Source of the DNA: Cryobacterium shii
Lineage (GTDB): Bacteria; Actinomycetota; Actinomycetes; Actinomycetales; Microbacteriaceae
Direction of reading: 5' to 3'
DNA length: 64,000 nt
Assembly (NCBI RefSeq): GCF_004402595.1
Contig: NZ_SOFY01000009.1
Span: 1 to 64,000 of the forward strand
Part shown: piece after piece, positions 8,474 to 17,159 of the stretch
How positions within the stretch are numbered: position 1 is the stretch's first letter
Layout of the letters: each line of letters begins with the position of its first letter
The notes under the pieces: model-generated
Seen by the model: the letters and a program-made list of their open reading frames with translations, nothing else
Database searches by the model: none
Told to the model about the DNA's origin: nothing
Position numbers and translations under genes: made by a program

Positions 8474-9550
8474 GTGACCGCTGCCCAGAACCCGCCCGCC
8501 GTGCGGAGGCCCGGCCGGTGGACCCGCCTTCCCATCGTGCACCAGCTGCGCCAGAGCATCGGGCTGCAGCGCGGGATGCTCGTGGCCGGCCTGGTCATCA
8601 CGGCCGTGTTCGTGCTGACGGCCATCTTCGCTCCCGTGATCGCCCCGTTCGGTTTCAGCCAGCTCCGCGACGCCGACGGCGCGTTCGGCGCGCAGCAGCC
8701 CCCGGGCGGAGCGCATCTCCTCGGCACCACGGCGGGCGGTTACGACGTGCTGTCCCGGGTGATCTGGGGCGCGCAGACGGCCCTCTTCGTGATCATCGTC
8801 GCCGTGATCCTGTCCATCTTCGCCGGGGTGCTGCTCGGGCTGCTCTCCGGCTACTTCGGCGGCTGGCTCGACCGCATCCTCGTCGTCGTGTCCGACGCCG
8901 TGTACGCCTTCCCGTCCCTGCTGCTTGCCATCGTGATGTCCATCGTCATCTCCGGCGGCAAATCGAACCTGATCGGCGGCATCCTCGCGGCCGCGATCTC
9001 GATCACCGTGGTGTTCATCCCGCAGTACTTCCGGGTGATCAGGGCCGAGACGGTGCGGATCAAGGCGGAAGCCTACGTCGAGTCCGCCCGCGTGCTCGGC
9101 GCCAGCAACGGCCGGATCATGTTCCGGCACGTGCTGCGCAATGCCACCCGCACCCTCCCGCTGATTTTCACCCTGAACTCGTCGGAGGCCATCCTGACCC
9201 TCGCCGGTCTCGGCTTCCTCGGCTTCGGCATCGAACCGACCGCCGCCTCCGAATGGGGTTTCGACCTCAACAAGGCGGTCTCCGACGTCACCAGCGGAAT
9301 CTGGTGGACTTCGCTCTTCCCCGGCCTCGCGATCGTGCTCGTCGTGCTCGGCATCACACTGGTCGGCGAGAGCCTCAACGACCTCGCCGATCCGCGGCTG
9401 CGCGGACGACGGGCGGTCGCGCAGGCGGCCGGCGTCGTCGCGGAGACCTCCGTCGTTCCCGGCGGTGTGCTCACCGCCGGGCCCGGCGGGCTCGACGGTC
9501 TCGAAGACCAAGCCACCCATCCTTCCGACGGACTCGAGGCCAGACCATGA
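8474..9550 (+). CDS. ABC transporter permease (DppC/OppC type)
   Basis: Second permease subunit, 358 residues. It has the DppC-type N-terminal segment with one span near residues 38-58, then the periplasmic stretch HLLGTTAGGYDVLSRVIWGAQTAL, and the EAA motif ESARVLGASNGRIMFRHVLRN. It starts at GTG 8474, two bases after the first permease, and its stop overlaps the ATG of the ATPase by 4 bp (ATGA). The C-terminus carries about 45 extra polar residues not needed for the core fold. Confidence 0.93.
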   Translation: MTAAQNPPAVRRPGRWTRLPIVHQLRQSIGLQRGMLVAGLVITAVFVLTAIFAPVIAPFGFSQLRDADGAFGAQQPPGGAHLLGTTAGGYDVLSRVIWGAQTALFVIIVAVILSIFAGVLLGLLSGYFGGWLDRILVVVSDAVYAFPSLLLAIVMSIVISGGKSNLIGGILAAAISITVVFIPQYFRVIRAETVRIKAEAYVESARVLGASNGRIMFRHVLRNATRTLPLIFTLNSSEAILTLAGLGFLGFGIEPTAASEWGFDLNKAVSDVTSGIWWTSLFPGLAIVLVVLGITLVGESLNDLADPRLRGRRAVAQAAGVVAETSVVPGGVLTAGPGGLDGLEDQATHPSDGLEARP

Positions 9551-11235
9551 CCGATGTGCTCACCATCACCGACCTGGCCATCTCCTTCGCGACCGACGCC
9601 GGCGCCGTCAGGGCCGTCGACGGCGTGAGCCTGCGGGTGGCGCCGGGCGAGGTCCTCGCCATCGTCGGCGAGAGCGGCAGCGGCAAGACCGTCACCGCCA
9701 AGACGATTCTGGGGCTCCTGCCGGAGACGGCGACCGCCTCCGGGGCGGTCATCCTCAGCAGCAAAGACGGTTCGAGTGAGAACAACGTGATCTCGCTCAG
9801 CACATCCCAGTTGCGCCAGGTTCGCGGCACTGACGTGTCGATGGTGTTCCAGGAGCCGTCCACCGCCCTCAACCCGGTGTACACCGTCGGCTGGCAGATC
9901 GCCGAGGGCATCCGTGCCCACGGTGAGTTCAGCCGCAAGGAGGCGAAGCAGAAGGCGATTGAGATTCTCGGCCGGGTCGGCATTCCCGACCCGGAGATCC
10001 GCGTCAACTATTTCCCGCACCAGTTCTCCGGCGGGCAGAAGCAGCGCGTCGTCATCGCCATGGCCCTCGTGCTCGACCCGGGCCTCATCGTCGCCGACGA
10101 GCCGACCACGGCCCTCGACGTGACCGTGCAGGCGGAGATCCTCGACCTGCTGCGCCGCTGCCGCGACGAGTTCGGCACCGCCATCGTGCTGATCACGCAC
10201 AACATGGGTGTCGTCGCCGACCTGGCCGACCGCGTCGCCGTGATGTACCAGGGCAAGGTGGTGGAGGAGGCCGATGCCCAGACCCTGTTCACCTCGCCGC
10301 AGGACGACTACACGAAGAAGCTGCTGGCTGCCGTGCCCCACGTCGGCCAGGGCGTCGCGCACGCCGCCGCGCGGGCCACGGCGCGGGAGCGCGGATGGGC
10401 GCAGCAGGCCCCGGTCGTCGTCGCCGACAACCTCCGGATCGAGTACCCCGGGCGCCTCGGCCGAGGCGGCTTCACCGCCGTGGACGGGGTGAGTTTCCTG
10501 ATCCGGCCGGGTGAGGTACTCGGCCTGGTGGGCGAGAGCGGCTCCGGCAAGACCACCACCGGGCGGGCCATCGCCGGCCTGACCCGCGTGACCGGCGGGT
10601 CGCTCACCGTGCTGGGTCACGAGATGAACGGCTTCAAGGAACGGGCGTTCAAGAAATTCCGCAAGGACATCGGTTTCGTCTTCCAGGACCCCGCGTCGAG
10701 CTTCAACCCGTTGCTGACGATCGCCGAATGCGTCGCGGAACCGCTGGTGGTTCACGGTCGGGCGAAGACTCCTGCGGCGGCCCGGGCCCGGGTGAACGAA
10801 CTCCTCGAGGCCGTGCAGCTGCCCCGGGCCTACGGGGACCGCTACCCGCACGAACTCAGCGGCGGCCAGCGGCAACGGGCCAGCCTCGCCCGGGCGCTGG
10901 CCCTGGAACCGGCCCTGCTGATCGCCGACGAACCCACCAGCGCCCTCGACGTGTCGGTGCAGGCACGCGTGCTGGAGCTCTTCGCGGAGCTGCAGCGGGA
11001 ATTCGGATTCGCGTCGCTGTTCATCAGCCACGACCTTGCCGTCGTCGACCTCGTCGCCGATCGGATCGCGGTGCTCTACCAGGGCAAACTGGTCGAGGAG
11101 GGAACCAGCGCCCAGGTGCTGGGCGCGCCGAAGGACCCGTACACCCAGCGGCTCCTCGCCTCGCTGCCCGTACCTGACCCGGCCGAACAGGCCGTCCGAC
11201 GGGAGGGGCTCCGCCGACTGCGTGCGGCAGGATAG
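9547..11235 (+). CDS. double ABC ATPase (DppD-DppF fusion)
   Basis: Cytoplasmic energising subunit containing two complete nucleotide-binding domains in one 562-residue chain, equivalent to DppD plus DppF. Domain 1 has Walker A at 41-48 (GESGSGKT), signature FSGGQKQR and Walker B LIVADEPTTALD. Domain 2, starting near residue 300, has a second GESGSGKT, LSGGQRQR and LLIADEPTSALD. Both carry the oligopeptide-type C-terminal extension. ATG 9547 overlaps the permease stop; the frame is open much further upstream, but only antisense to real permease codons. Fusions of this kind are common in actinobacterial peptide importers. Confidence 0.95.
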   Translation: MTDVLTITDLAISFATDAGAVRAVDGVSLRVAPGEVLAIVGESGSGKTVTAKTILGLLPETATASGAVILSSKDGSSENNVISLSTSQLRQVRGTDVSMVFQEPSTALNPVYTVGWQIAEGIRAHGEFSRKEAKQKAIEILGRVGIPDPEIRVNYFPHQFSGGQKQRVVIAMALVLDPGLIVADEPTTALDVTVQAEILDLLRRCRDEFGTAIVLITHNMGVVADLADRVAVMYQGKVVEEADAQTLFTSPQDDYTKKLLAAVPHVGQGVAHAAARATARERGWAQQAPVVVADNLRIEYPGRLGRGGFTAVDGVSFLIRPGEVLGLVGESGSGKTTTGRAIAGLTRVTGGSLTVLGHEMNGFKERAFKKFRKDIGFVFQDPASSFNPLLTIAECVAEPLVVHGRAKTPAAARARVNELLEAVQLPRAYGDRYPHELSGGQRQRASLARALALEPALLIADEPTSALDVSVQARVLELFAELQREFGFASLFISHDLAVVDLVADRIAVLYQGKLVEEGTSAQVLGAPKDPYTQRLLASLPVPDPAEQAVRREGLRRLRAAG

Positions 11236-11240
11236 ACACC

Positions 11241-12119
11241 ATGACTCGCGGCACGGCACCGACCCACCCGATCTCGACCAGTGACCTGACCATCGAATAC
11301 CCGCCACACGGAGCGAGCGGCGCCTTCGTGGCGGTGCACGGCCTCACCCTGCGGATCGAGCCCGGCGAGGTTCTCGGGCTGCTGGGGGAGAGCGGATCCG
11401 GCAAGAGCACCCTCGCGCGGGTGTTGTCGGGGGCCGCGTTCGGCCCTGCTGCCGGAACGGTGAGACCGCAGATCACCGGGGGAGAGGCCGGTGTTCTCGG
11501 CTACCGGCTGCGCGGCATCCGTCGTCGCAAACTGGCCCGGCTCACCTTCGGGGTGGGCTACCTCGCCCAGGACGCCGCCGACACGCTTCCGTCCACCCTG
11601 ACCGTTGCGGAGATCGTGGCCGAGCCGATCCTGGACCGGGACCGGCGCTACAACCGCCGTGCGCTCGAGGCCCGGGTGGCGACCATGATCGACGCCGTCC
11701 GCCTGCCGCTGACCGTGCTCACCCAGTACCCTTACGAGCTGAGCAACGGGCAGCGCCAGCGGGTTGCCCTCGCCCGGGCGCTCGTGTTCGGCCCGTCGCT
11801 CCTGATCGCCGACGAGCCGACCGCGGGCGTGGACGCCACGGTGCGGGACGCGGTGACCGATCTGATCGGCGAACTGCAGCGGGAACGTGCCTTCTCCGCC
11901 CTGGTGATCAGCTCGGACCTCAAGGTGCTGCGCCGGGTGGCGAACCGGATCGGCGTGCTCCACCAAGGAGTCCTGGTCGGGCTCGGCACCATCGACGAGG
12001 TGTTCGACGACCCGTGGCATCCGTATGTCGCGGGCCTGGCCGATGCGCTTACCGGTGACGAAACCACCGAGAGCGAACCCGGCGCGGACGAGGACGGTGC
12101 CCATGTCACGCAGTCCTGA
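11241..12119 (+). CDS. additional ABC ATPase subunit of the peptide-transporter operon
   Basis: A third, separate nucleotide-binding domain of 292 residues, placed 5 bp after the fused ATPase. Walker A (GESGSGKST, from residue 49), the Q-loop region GYLAQDAADTL and Walker B (SLLIADEPTAGVD) are present. The signature reads LSNGQ instead of LSGGQ, and the H-loop position after Walker B reads ISSDLKV rather than the usual ISHDL, so the switch His is missing. These changes suggest weak or no hydrolysis at one site and a regulatory or alternative-partner role; this is inference. It overlaps the next gene by 17 bp. Confidence 0.88.
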   Translation: MTRGTAPTHPISTSDLTIEYPPHGASGAFVAVHGLTLRIEPGEVLGLLGESGSGKSTLARVLSGAAFGPAAGTVRPQITGGEAGVLGYRLRGIRRRKLARLTFGVGYLAQDAADTLPSTLTVAEIVAEPILDRDRRYNRRALEARVATMIDAVRLPLTVLTQYPYELSNGQRQRVALARALVFGPSLLIADEPTAGVDATVRDAVTDLIGELQRERAFSALVISSDLKVLRRVANRIGVLHQGVLVGLGTIDEVFDDPWHPYVAGLADALTGDETTESEPGADEDGAHVTQS

Positions 12120-13110
12120 ACTCGCCCAGCACCGGGCCGTGCTCACGGCCGCCGTGGCTCCTCTGCCGCGGGACCGGTGGCCGGAACGCGGCCCGATCAC
12201 GATCCTGCCCGAGTCCGAGGGCGCCTTCACGGCTGCCGTGCGATCTGCCGGGGGAACGGTCACGGCCCTCTCCCCGGACACGCGGGGGCTGATCTGGCTG
12301 GATTACGGGCGCGCCGACGAACTGCGCGCCACCCTGGACGCGCACCCGATGATCGGCTGGGTGCAACTGCCCTGGGCGGGCGTGGACGCGTTCAGCGGCG
12401 TGCTGGCCGGGCTCGGCCGGCCGGGCCTGCTCTGGACCAGCGCCAAGGGCGCCTACGCGCAGCCCGTCGCCGAGCATGCCCTCGCCCTCGGTCTGGCCCT
12501 GCTCCGCGTGCTTCCGAAGCGCGCTCGCGCAACAACCTGGAGCACGGTGCCGGAAGGGCGCTCGCTCTACGGCCGCTCCGTGGTCATCGTCGGCGCTGGC
12601 GGAATCGCCCTGGAACTGATTCGCCTGCTCGCCCCCTTCGACACCTCCATCACGGTCGTGCGTCGCAGCCCGCTGCCGGTGCCCGGTGCGGCCCGGACTG
12701 TGCCGACCGAAGCCCTGCACGAGGTTCTGCAGACCGCCGACGTGGTCTTCATCGCCGCGGCGCTCACCGAGGGCACCCGGCACCTGATCGGAGAGCGCGA
12801 ATTCGAGTTGATGCGGCCGGAGGCGGTCCTGGTGAACGTCGCCCGGGGACCGCTCGTCCACACGGATGCGCTCACGGCGGCCCTGGCCTCCGGGGGAATC
12901 GCCGGGGCGGCCCTCGACGTCACCGACCCGGAGCCGTTGCCGGACGGACACCCGCTATGGCACGAACCGCGCTGCCTGATCACCCCGCACACGGCTGACA
13001 CGCCCGAGATGACGGCACCGCTGCTCGCCGAGCGGATCCGCCTCAATGTGCGCGCATTCCTTGAAGATGGCCGATTTGTCGGGGTCGTCGACCCTCGGGT
13101 CGGCTACTGA
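12103..13110 (+). CDS. D-isomer-specific 2-hydroxyacid dehydrogenase
   Basis: NAD(P)-dependent oxidoreductase of the D-2-hydroxyacid family, 335 residues. The Rossmann motif VVIVGAGGIALELIRLL lies near residue 165. The catalytic Arg is in VNVARGPLVHTDAL, the Glu in DVTDPEPLPDGHPLW and the His in CLITPHTADT. ATG 12103 lies within the end of the preceding ATPase gene (17-bp overlap), which suggests coupling. The pairing with a peptide importer is unusual and the substrate is unknown; it may process an imported hydroxy- or keto-acid. Confidence 0.9.
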   Translation: MSRSPELAQHRAVLTAAVAPLPRDRWPERGPITILPESEGAFTAAVRSAGGTVTALSPDTRGLIWLDYGRADELRATLDAHPMIGWVQLPWAGVDAFSGVLAGLGRPGLLWTSAKGAYAQPVAEHALALGLALLRVLPKRARATTWSTVPEGRSLYGRSVVIVGAGGIALELIRLLAPFDTSITVVRRSPLPVPGAARTVPTEALHEVLQTADVVFIAAALTEGTRHLIGEREFELMRPEAVLVNVARGPLVHTDALTAALASGGIAGAALDVTDPEPLPDGHPLWHEPRCLITPHTADTPEMTAPLLAERIRLNVRAFLEDGRFVGVVDPRVGY

Positions 13111-13172
13111 AGGCGGGCCTCGATTTTGCACACGGCCAACATTTGATAAAGTAACAGAGTTGTAAAAAGCAT

Positions 13173-13245
13173 TCCTCGATAGCTCAATTGGCAGAGCAGC
13201 GCACTGTTAATGCGCAGGTTCTTGGTTCGAGTCCAAGTCGGGGAG
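13173..13245 (+). tRNA. tRNA-Asn (GTT)
   Basis: A 73-nt cloverleaf with a seven-pair acceptor stem (one T-G pair), D-arm GCTC/GAGC, anticodon stem GCGCA/TGCGC and anticodon GTT at 13206-13208. The T-arm is CTTGG-TTCGAGT-CCAAG. CCA is not encoded. A terminator follows within 5 nt. Confidence 0.97.
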
Positions 13246-13248
13246 CTA

Positions 13249-13285
13249 AAGGCCACCAAGGGCTCCACCCCTGGTGGCCTTTTTT
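13249..13285 (+). terminator. intrinsic terminator after tRNA-Asn
   Basis: The arms AAGGCCACCA(A)GGG and CCCTGGTGGCCTT pair with a single bulged A and are followed by TTTTTT. It sits directly after the tRNA and ends its transcript. Confidence 0.9.
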
Positions 13286-13317
13286 GTTCGAAGTGGGCGG
13301 CAGAAAAGGCGGCATAC

Positions 13318-14193
13318 GTGAACGTTTCCCTCAGTGTGGACATCCTGCTGGCTGTGCTCACGGTCGTGCTCCTCGCCCTGTGGCTGCGCGCTCGGCGCTC
13401 CTGGCGGCGAGTCGTGTTCGACCGGTCGGCCGCCGAACGGATGCGCATCGACCTGGAACTCTCCCTCGCCGAACAGCAGGGCCGGCTCGGCATCATCCGC
13501 GAACTCCAGGACGTCGCCGTTCTCTCGGTCTCCCGCCTGATCACGCGGGCCGAGGCGGCCCGGTACACGGCGGAGAGCGACCCGTCGAGCGCCGTGCGTG
13601 TCGCCACGACCCTGGTCGACGAGGGCCGCGTGGCCCTGGCCGACATGCGCCGGGTTCTCACGATCGTTCGGGACGGCGAAGCCATCGCGACAACGCAGCC
13701 CGGGTTGCAGTCCACGCGCGACCTCTTCCGGGTCATGTGCGACGCCGGCCTCTCCGTGGTCTTCACCGAGTCCGGGGAGCGATTCCCGCTCAAGCCGGGC
13801 GCCGAACTGGCCATCTTCCGCATCCTGCAGGGTGCCCTGGCCAACACCCTCAGCCACGGCGGCCGTGGCACGGAAGCCCGCATCTCCTTCACCTGGAGCC
13901 GAGATGGACTGCAACTCGTGGTGGCCGACGACGGCATCCGTGCGGCGGCCCGGCGGGAAAGCACGGATGAAGCCGATTTCGCGGCGCGCACAAAGTACAC
14001 GATCGATGACGACCTGAAAGCGCTGAGCGAGAGCGTTACCGGGGCGGGAATCACCCAGATGCGCGAACGCGCCGAACTGTTCGGCGGCGTATTCGACGCC
14101 GGCAGCGTGCCCGGAGTCGGCTTCACCGTGTCGGCGGTGTTCCCGTCGCTGCGTTTCCACAACGGCATCCACGGCGTCAACCTCGCTCGCTGA
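13318..14193 (+). CDS. sensor-kinase-like ATPase lacking the phospho-acceptor histidine
   Basis: A 291-residue membrane protein with one N-terminal span (residues 5-24), a DHp-like helix, and a C-terminal HATPase domain. The N-box-like QGALANTLSHGG, the VADDG motif and a late ITQMRERAELFGG helix are conserved as in NarL/DesK-type kinases. At the usual ELHD phosphorylation motif the sequence reads ELQD, with Gln64 replacing the His. It should bind ATP but cannot autophosphorylate at the normal site. No response regulator is adjacent. GTG 13318 is chosen for its AAGGCGG binding site; upstream frame runs into the tRNA and terminator. It may be a pseudokinase that modulates another kinase. Confidence 0.75.
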   Translation: MNVSLSVDILLAVLTVVLLALWLRARRSWRRVVFDRSAAERMRIDLELSLAEQQGRLGIIRELQDVAVLSVSRLITRAEAARYTAESDPSSAVRVATTLVDEGRVALADMRRVLTIVRDGEAIATTQPGLQSTRDLFRVMCDAGLSVVFTESGERFPLKPGAELAIFRILQGALANTLSHGGRGTEARISFTWSRDGLQLVVADDGIRAAARRESTDEADFAARTKYTIDDDLKALSESVTGAGITQMRERAELFGGVFDAGSVPGVGFTVSAVFPSLRFHNGIHGVNLAR

Positions 14194-14202
14194 CGAGGGG
14201 TC

Positions 14203-14233
14203 CCCTGCTCAACCGGTCAACCGGTCGGCAGGG
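14203..14233. terminator. weak hairpin between convergent genes
   Basis: CCCTGC and GCAGGG can pair across a 19-nt loop that contains a short direct repeat (AACCGGTC). It is the only structure in the 51-bp gap between the convergent kinase-like gene and def. No T-run is present, so the terminator role is uncertain. Confidence 0.3.
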
Positions 14234-14244
14234 CACTCGTCGGT

Positions 14245-14817
14245 TCAGTCCTCGAGGTTGTCCACGCCGGGCAGCCAGGCTTGCCCGGGGATGCCCCAGC
14301 CGCGTTTGCGTTCCACTTTGGCCGCGATTTTGGCATAGAAGTGCTCGAGCCGGTCGACGTACAGCGTGCCATCGAGGTGGTCGTACTCATGCTGGAAGAT
14401 GCGCGCGAGCCATCCGTCGGCCCGGATCTCGAACGGTTTTTGGTCCAGGTCCACCGCCGTCAGGATCGCGGCGGGGGAGCGCAGCAGCGGGAATCGCTCG
14501 CCGGGGAAGGACAGGCACCCCTCGACGTCCTCGTCCTCGTCGGCCTCTCCGGCCGGAACGGGCGTGATCCACAATTCCGGGTTGATGGCCACGCCACGCC
14601 ACAGGCGGTCGCCGTCCTCGTCGTCGGGGTAGTTGTAGGTGAAGAGCCGCAGGGGCACGCCGACCTGGGGTGCGGCCAGGCCGACACCGGGGGCGGCGTC
14701 CATCGTCTCGAACATGTCCTGCACCAGTTCGTGCAGATCATCTCCGAAATTCACGACGGGGCGTGCGGGGGAGTGGAGAACGGGATCTCCTGAAATAACT
14801 ATCGAGCGTACGGCCAT
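14245..14817 (-). CDS. def: peptide deformylase
   Basis: Removes the N-formyl group from nascent proteins. All three family motifs are intact in the 190-residue product: GVGLAAPQVG from residue 44, EGCLS with Cys101, and QHEYDH with metal ligands His143 and His147 and catalytic Glu144. An acidic insertion (EADEDEDVE) precedes motif 2. The gene is divergent from the DMT transporter with only 40 bp between the starts, and a -10-like TATCCT lies 6 nt before its ATG with no Shine-Dalgarno sequence. Confidence 0.96.
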   Translation of the reverse strand: MAVRSIVISGDPVLHSPARPVVNFGDDLHELVQDMFETMDAAPGVGLAAPQVGVPLRLFTYNYPDDEDGDRLWRGVAINPELWITPVPAGEADEDEDVEGCLSFPGERFPLLRSPAAILTAVDLDQKPFEIRADGWLARIFQHEYDHLDGTLYVDRLEHFYAKIAAKVERKRGWGIPGQAWLPGVDNLED

Positions 14818-14823
14818 TCAGCA

Positions 14824-14829
14824 AGGATA
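14824..14829 (-). promoter_or_regulatory. -10 box of def (leaderless arrangement)
   Basis: On the minus strand TATCCT is followed by exactly six bases and then the def ATG. Initiation would fall at the start codon, so the mRNA should have no leader. Confidence 0.5.
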
Positions 14830-14845
14830 TCGGGCTCGTTCTGGA

Positions 14846-14851
14846 TAAGGT
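14846..14851 (+). promoter_or_regulatory. -10 box of the DMT transporter gene (leaderless arrangement)
   Basis: TAAGGT is followed by six bases and then GTG 14858. There is no Shine-Dalgarno sequence. The divergent def -10 box lies 16 bp away, so both promoters share 40 bp. Confidence 0.5.
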
Positions 14852-14857
14852 CATTGA

Positions 14858-15766
14858 GTGACTCCCGACCTGACTGACTTGGCTGTCACGATCGACCCGC
14901 GTCAGGCGATCGGCATCCCGCTGGCCCTCGTTGGAGCGGTGTTCCTGTCGCTCGGGGCGCAGTTCCAGCACCGCGGCGTCACCAAGGTAGAGGCGAAGAC
15001 CGCAGAGATAACGGGCGGGCTCAATCCTCGGCAGCTGATGCTTCTGCTCAGCCGGCCCTCCTGGGTGTTCGGCACGCTGATGCTGGGGCTCGCCATCGTC
15101 TTCCAGCTCTCCAGTCTGGCCTTCGCCCCGATCATCATGGTGCAGCCGTTGGGCGCCGTCGCCCTGGTGATCACGTCGATCCTCAACGCCCGGGTCACCC
15201 GTGTTCCGGTCAACCGGGCGTCGAAAATCGCCATCGCGATGTGCGTGGGCGGGGTCGGCCTGTTCGTCACCGTGGCGGCCTTCACCGCGGTGGACAAGCC
15301 CGTCACCGACGCGAACCTGCTCACCATTCTGGTCGTGCTCGGCGTGGTGCTGGCGCTATTCGGCGCCGCATTCGTGTTCCTGCGCACCCGGTTCAAGGCC
15401 ATTTTCTACATCATCGGCGCCGGGGTGCTCTATGGTTTTGTCGCCACCCTGGCGAAGGTGATCATCAACCGAACCCAGAACGGAAACTTCGAATGGCTGA
15501 CGCTCGCCTGCGTGGCCGGGCTGCTGCTGGCCGCCGCCCTGGGAGCCTATTTCGTGCAGACCGCCTACGCGTCCGGCCCCCCGGACCTGGTCATCGCCGG
15601 GTTGACCGTGATTGATCCGCTGATTGCCGTCGGTATCGGCATCGTCGTGCTCGGTGAGGTGGAGCAGGCCCCGGCCTGGGCATCCGCCGCTTTCATCCTG
15701 GCGGGCGTCGTTGCGATCGGTGGGGTCTTCCTGCTGGCGCGCTATCACCCCCTTGCCACGGACTGA
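14858..15766 (+). CDS. DMT-family membrane transporter
   Basis: A 302-residue integral membrane protein with about nine or ten predicted spans in the drug/metabolite-transporter fold. Examples are FGTLMLGLAIVFQLSSLAFA, ALVITSILNARVTRVPVN and FILAGVVAIGGVFLLARY. The segment PIIMVQPLGAVALV resembles the NIPA-like/EamA subgroup common in actinobacteria. The substrate is not predictable. The GTG start is supported by a -10 element placed 6 nt before it. Confidence 0.82.
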   Translation: MTPDLTDLAVTIDPRQAIGIPLALVGAVFLSLGAQFQHRGVTKVEAKTAEITGGLNPRQLMLLLSRPSWVFGTLMLGLAIVFQLSSLAFAPIIMVQPLGAVALVITSILNARVTRVPVNRASKIAIAMCVGGVGLFVTVAAFTAVDKPVTDANLLTILVVLGVVLALFGAAFVFLRTRFKAIFYIIGAGVLYGFVATLAKVIINRTQNGNFEWLTLACVAGLLLAAALGAYFVQTAYASGPPDLVIAGLTVIDPLIAVGIGIVVLGEVEQAPAWASAAFILAGVVAIGGVFLLARYHPLATD

Positions 15767-15779
15767 AGCCGATTAGAAT
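15753..15779 (+). promoter_or_regulatory. candidate promoter of the glycosyltransferase gene
   Basis: TTGCCA (15753-15758) and TAGAAT (15774-15779) are separated by 15 bp, slightly short. They overlap the end of the DMT gene and lie about 60 bp before ATG 15838. Confidence 0.4.
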
Positions 15780-15837
15780 AGGGTGCTAGAAGACCTCGTC
15801 AGCGTACGCGCCGTCGAAAACAGGAACTCTTCGCCGG

Positions 15838-17133
15838 ATGATGGCCTCCGGCACACCTACGTTGGGACAGTGTCTTTTGTCAGAATCGACCGATTTTTCG
15901 AGCGAGTCGCACCGGGTTGCCCCGGTGTCGAAGAAGCCGATTCGGGTATTGATCGCCGCGGACACCTTCGCTCCCGACGTGAACGGCGCGGCCAAATTCG
16001 CCGAGCGGCTCGCTGCCGGCATGGTGGCCCGCGGGCACGAGGTGCAGATCATGGCGCCGGCTCCGTCACGCAAGTACGGCACCTTCACCGAGACGCATGA
16101 AGGCCAGCAGATGGTCGTGCACCGCCTGCAGAGCTGGCGCTGGTATCCGCACGACTGGCTTCGATTCGCCCTGCCTTGGTTCGTCCGACGCGACAGCCGC
16201 CGCATCCTCGACTCCTTCAAGCCCGACGTGGTGCACTTCCAGTCGCACATCATCGTGGGCCGCGGGGTCACGATCGAGGCGAAGAAGCGGGGCATCCGCA
16301 TCATCGGCACCAACCACTTCATGCCCGAGAACATGCTCGAGTTCACCCTTCTGCCCAAGGGGCTGCACGAGCGATTGATCAAGGGCGCCTGGCGGGCGGC
16401 GCGGCGCACCTTCGGCCGCGCGGAGGCCGTCACAACCCCGACCCAGCGGGCAGCCCAGTTTCTGGAGCGCTACACCGGCCTCGAGGGCGTGCTGGCGATC
16501 TCCTGCGGCATCAACGCCCACAACTATTCGCCCAACTTTGAACCCCGCACCGGGAACCGCATTCTGTTCGTCGGGCGCGTGACCGGTGAGAAGCAGATCG
16601 ACGTACTGCTGCAGGCCGTCGCCCTGCTCTCGCCCGACCTGAACGTGCAGGTCGAGATCGTCGGCGGCGGCGACCAAAAGCGCAACCTGGAGCACCTGGC
16701 CCAGACGCTGGGCATCCGGGCCCGCGTCACCTTCACCGGCTATGTGACGGATGCCGAGCTGCGCGACGCGTATACCCGGTCGACCGTGTTCGCCATGCCG
16801 TCGATTGCAGAATTGCAGAGCATTGCGACGATGGAAGCCATGGCCTCCGGTTTGCCGGTCGTAGCTGCCAATGCCATGGCGCTCCCGCACCTCGTGCATG
16901 ACGGTGAGAACGGCTTCCTGTTCGAACCCGGCAACTCGCAAGACCTCGCCGACAAGCTGACCACTGTTCTGACGGCGACGCCGGAGAACCTGGACGCCCT
17001 CAAGCACGAGTCGCTCAGACTCATCGAAGCCCACGACATCAATCGCACCCTCAACACTTTCGAGTGCCTGTATCGTGGGGAGCCGGTGACCGATCGGGTC
17101 ATCTCAGAAACGTCCGCGCACACTCCCGAGTAA
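15838..17133 (+). CDS. GT4-family glycosyltransferase
   Basis: A GT-B fold retaining glycosyltransferase, most like the alpha-mannosyltransferases of actinobacterial phosphatidylinositol mannoside or glycolipid assembly. The N-domain begins RVLIAADTFAPDVNGAAKF. The donor domain has ILFVGRVTGEKQIDVLL, the helix SIAELQSIATMEAMASGLPVVAA and the acidic pair of the E-x7-E motif. ATG 15838 gives 431 residues; GTG 15925 would remove 29 residues not needed by the fold and is equally possible. The acceptor is unknown. Confidence 0.85.
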   Translation: MMASGTPTLGQCLLSESTDFSSESHRVAPVSKKPIRVLIAADTFAPDVNGAAKFAERLAAGMVARGHEVQIMAPAPSRKYGTFTETHEGQQMVVHRLQSWRWYPHDWLRFALPWFVRRDSRRILDSFKPDVVHFQSHIIVGRGVTIEAKKRGIRIIGTNHFMPENMLEFTLLPKGLHERLIKGAWRAARRTFGRAEAVTTPTQRAAQFLERYTGLEGVLAISCGINAHNYSPNFEPRTGNRILFVGRVTGEKQIDVLLQAVALLSPDLNVQVEIVGGGDQKRNLEHLAQTLGIRARVTFTGYVTDAELRDAYTRSTVFAMPSIAELQSIATMEAMASGLPVVAANAMALPHLVHDGENGFLFEPGNSQDLADKLTTVLTATPENLDALKHESLRLIEAHDINRTLNTFECLYRGEPVTDRVISETSAHTPE

Positions 17134-17159
17134 GCCACTCGCGAGTAGTCGCGGTCATC

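Noticed and set aside
9073-11307. 744-codon antisense frame over the ABC ATPase genes
   Set aside because: The sense strand carries two perfect ATPase domains; the antisense product is low-complexity.
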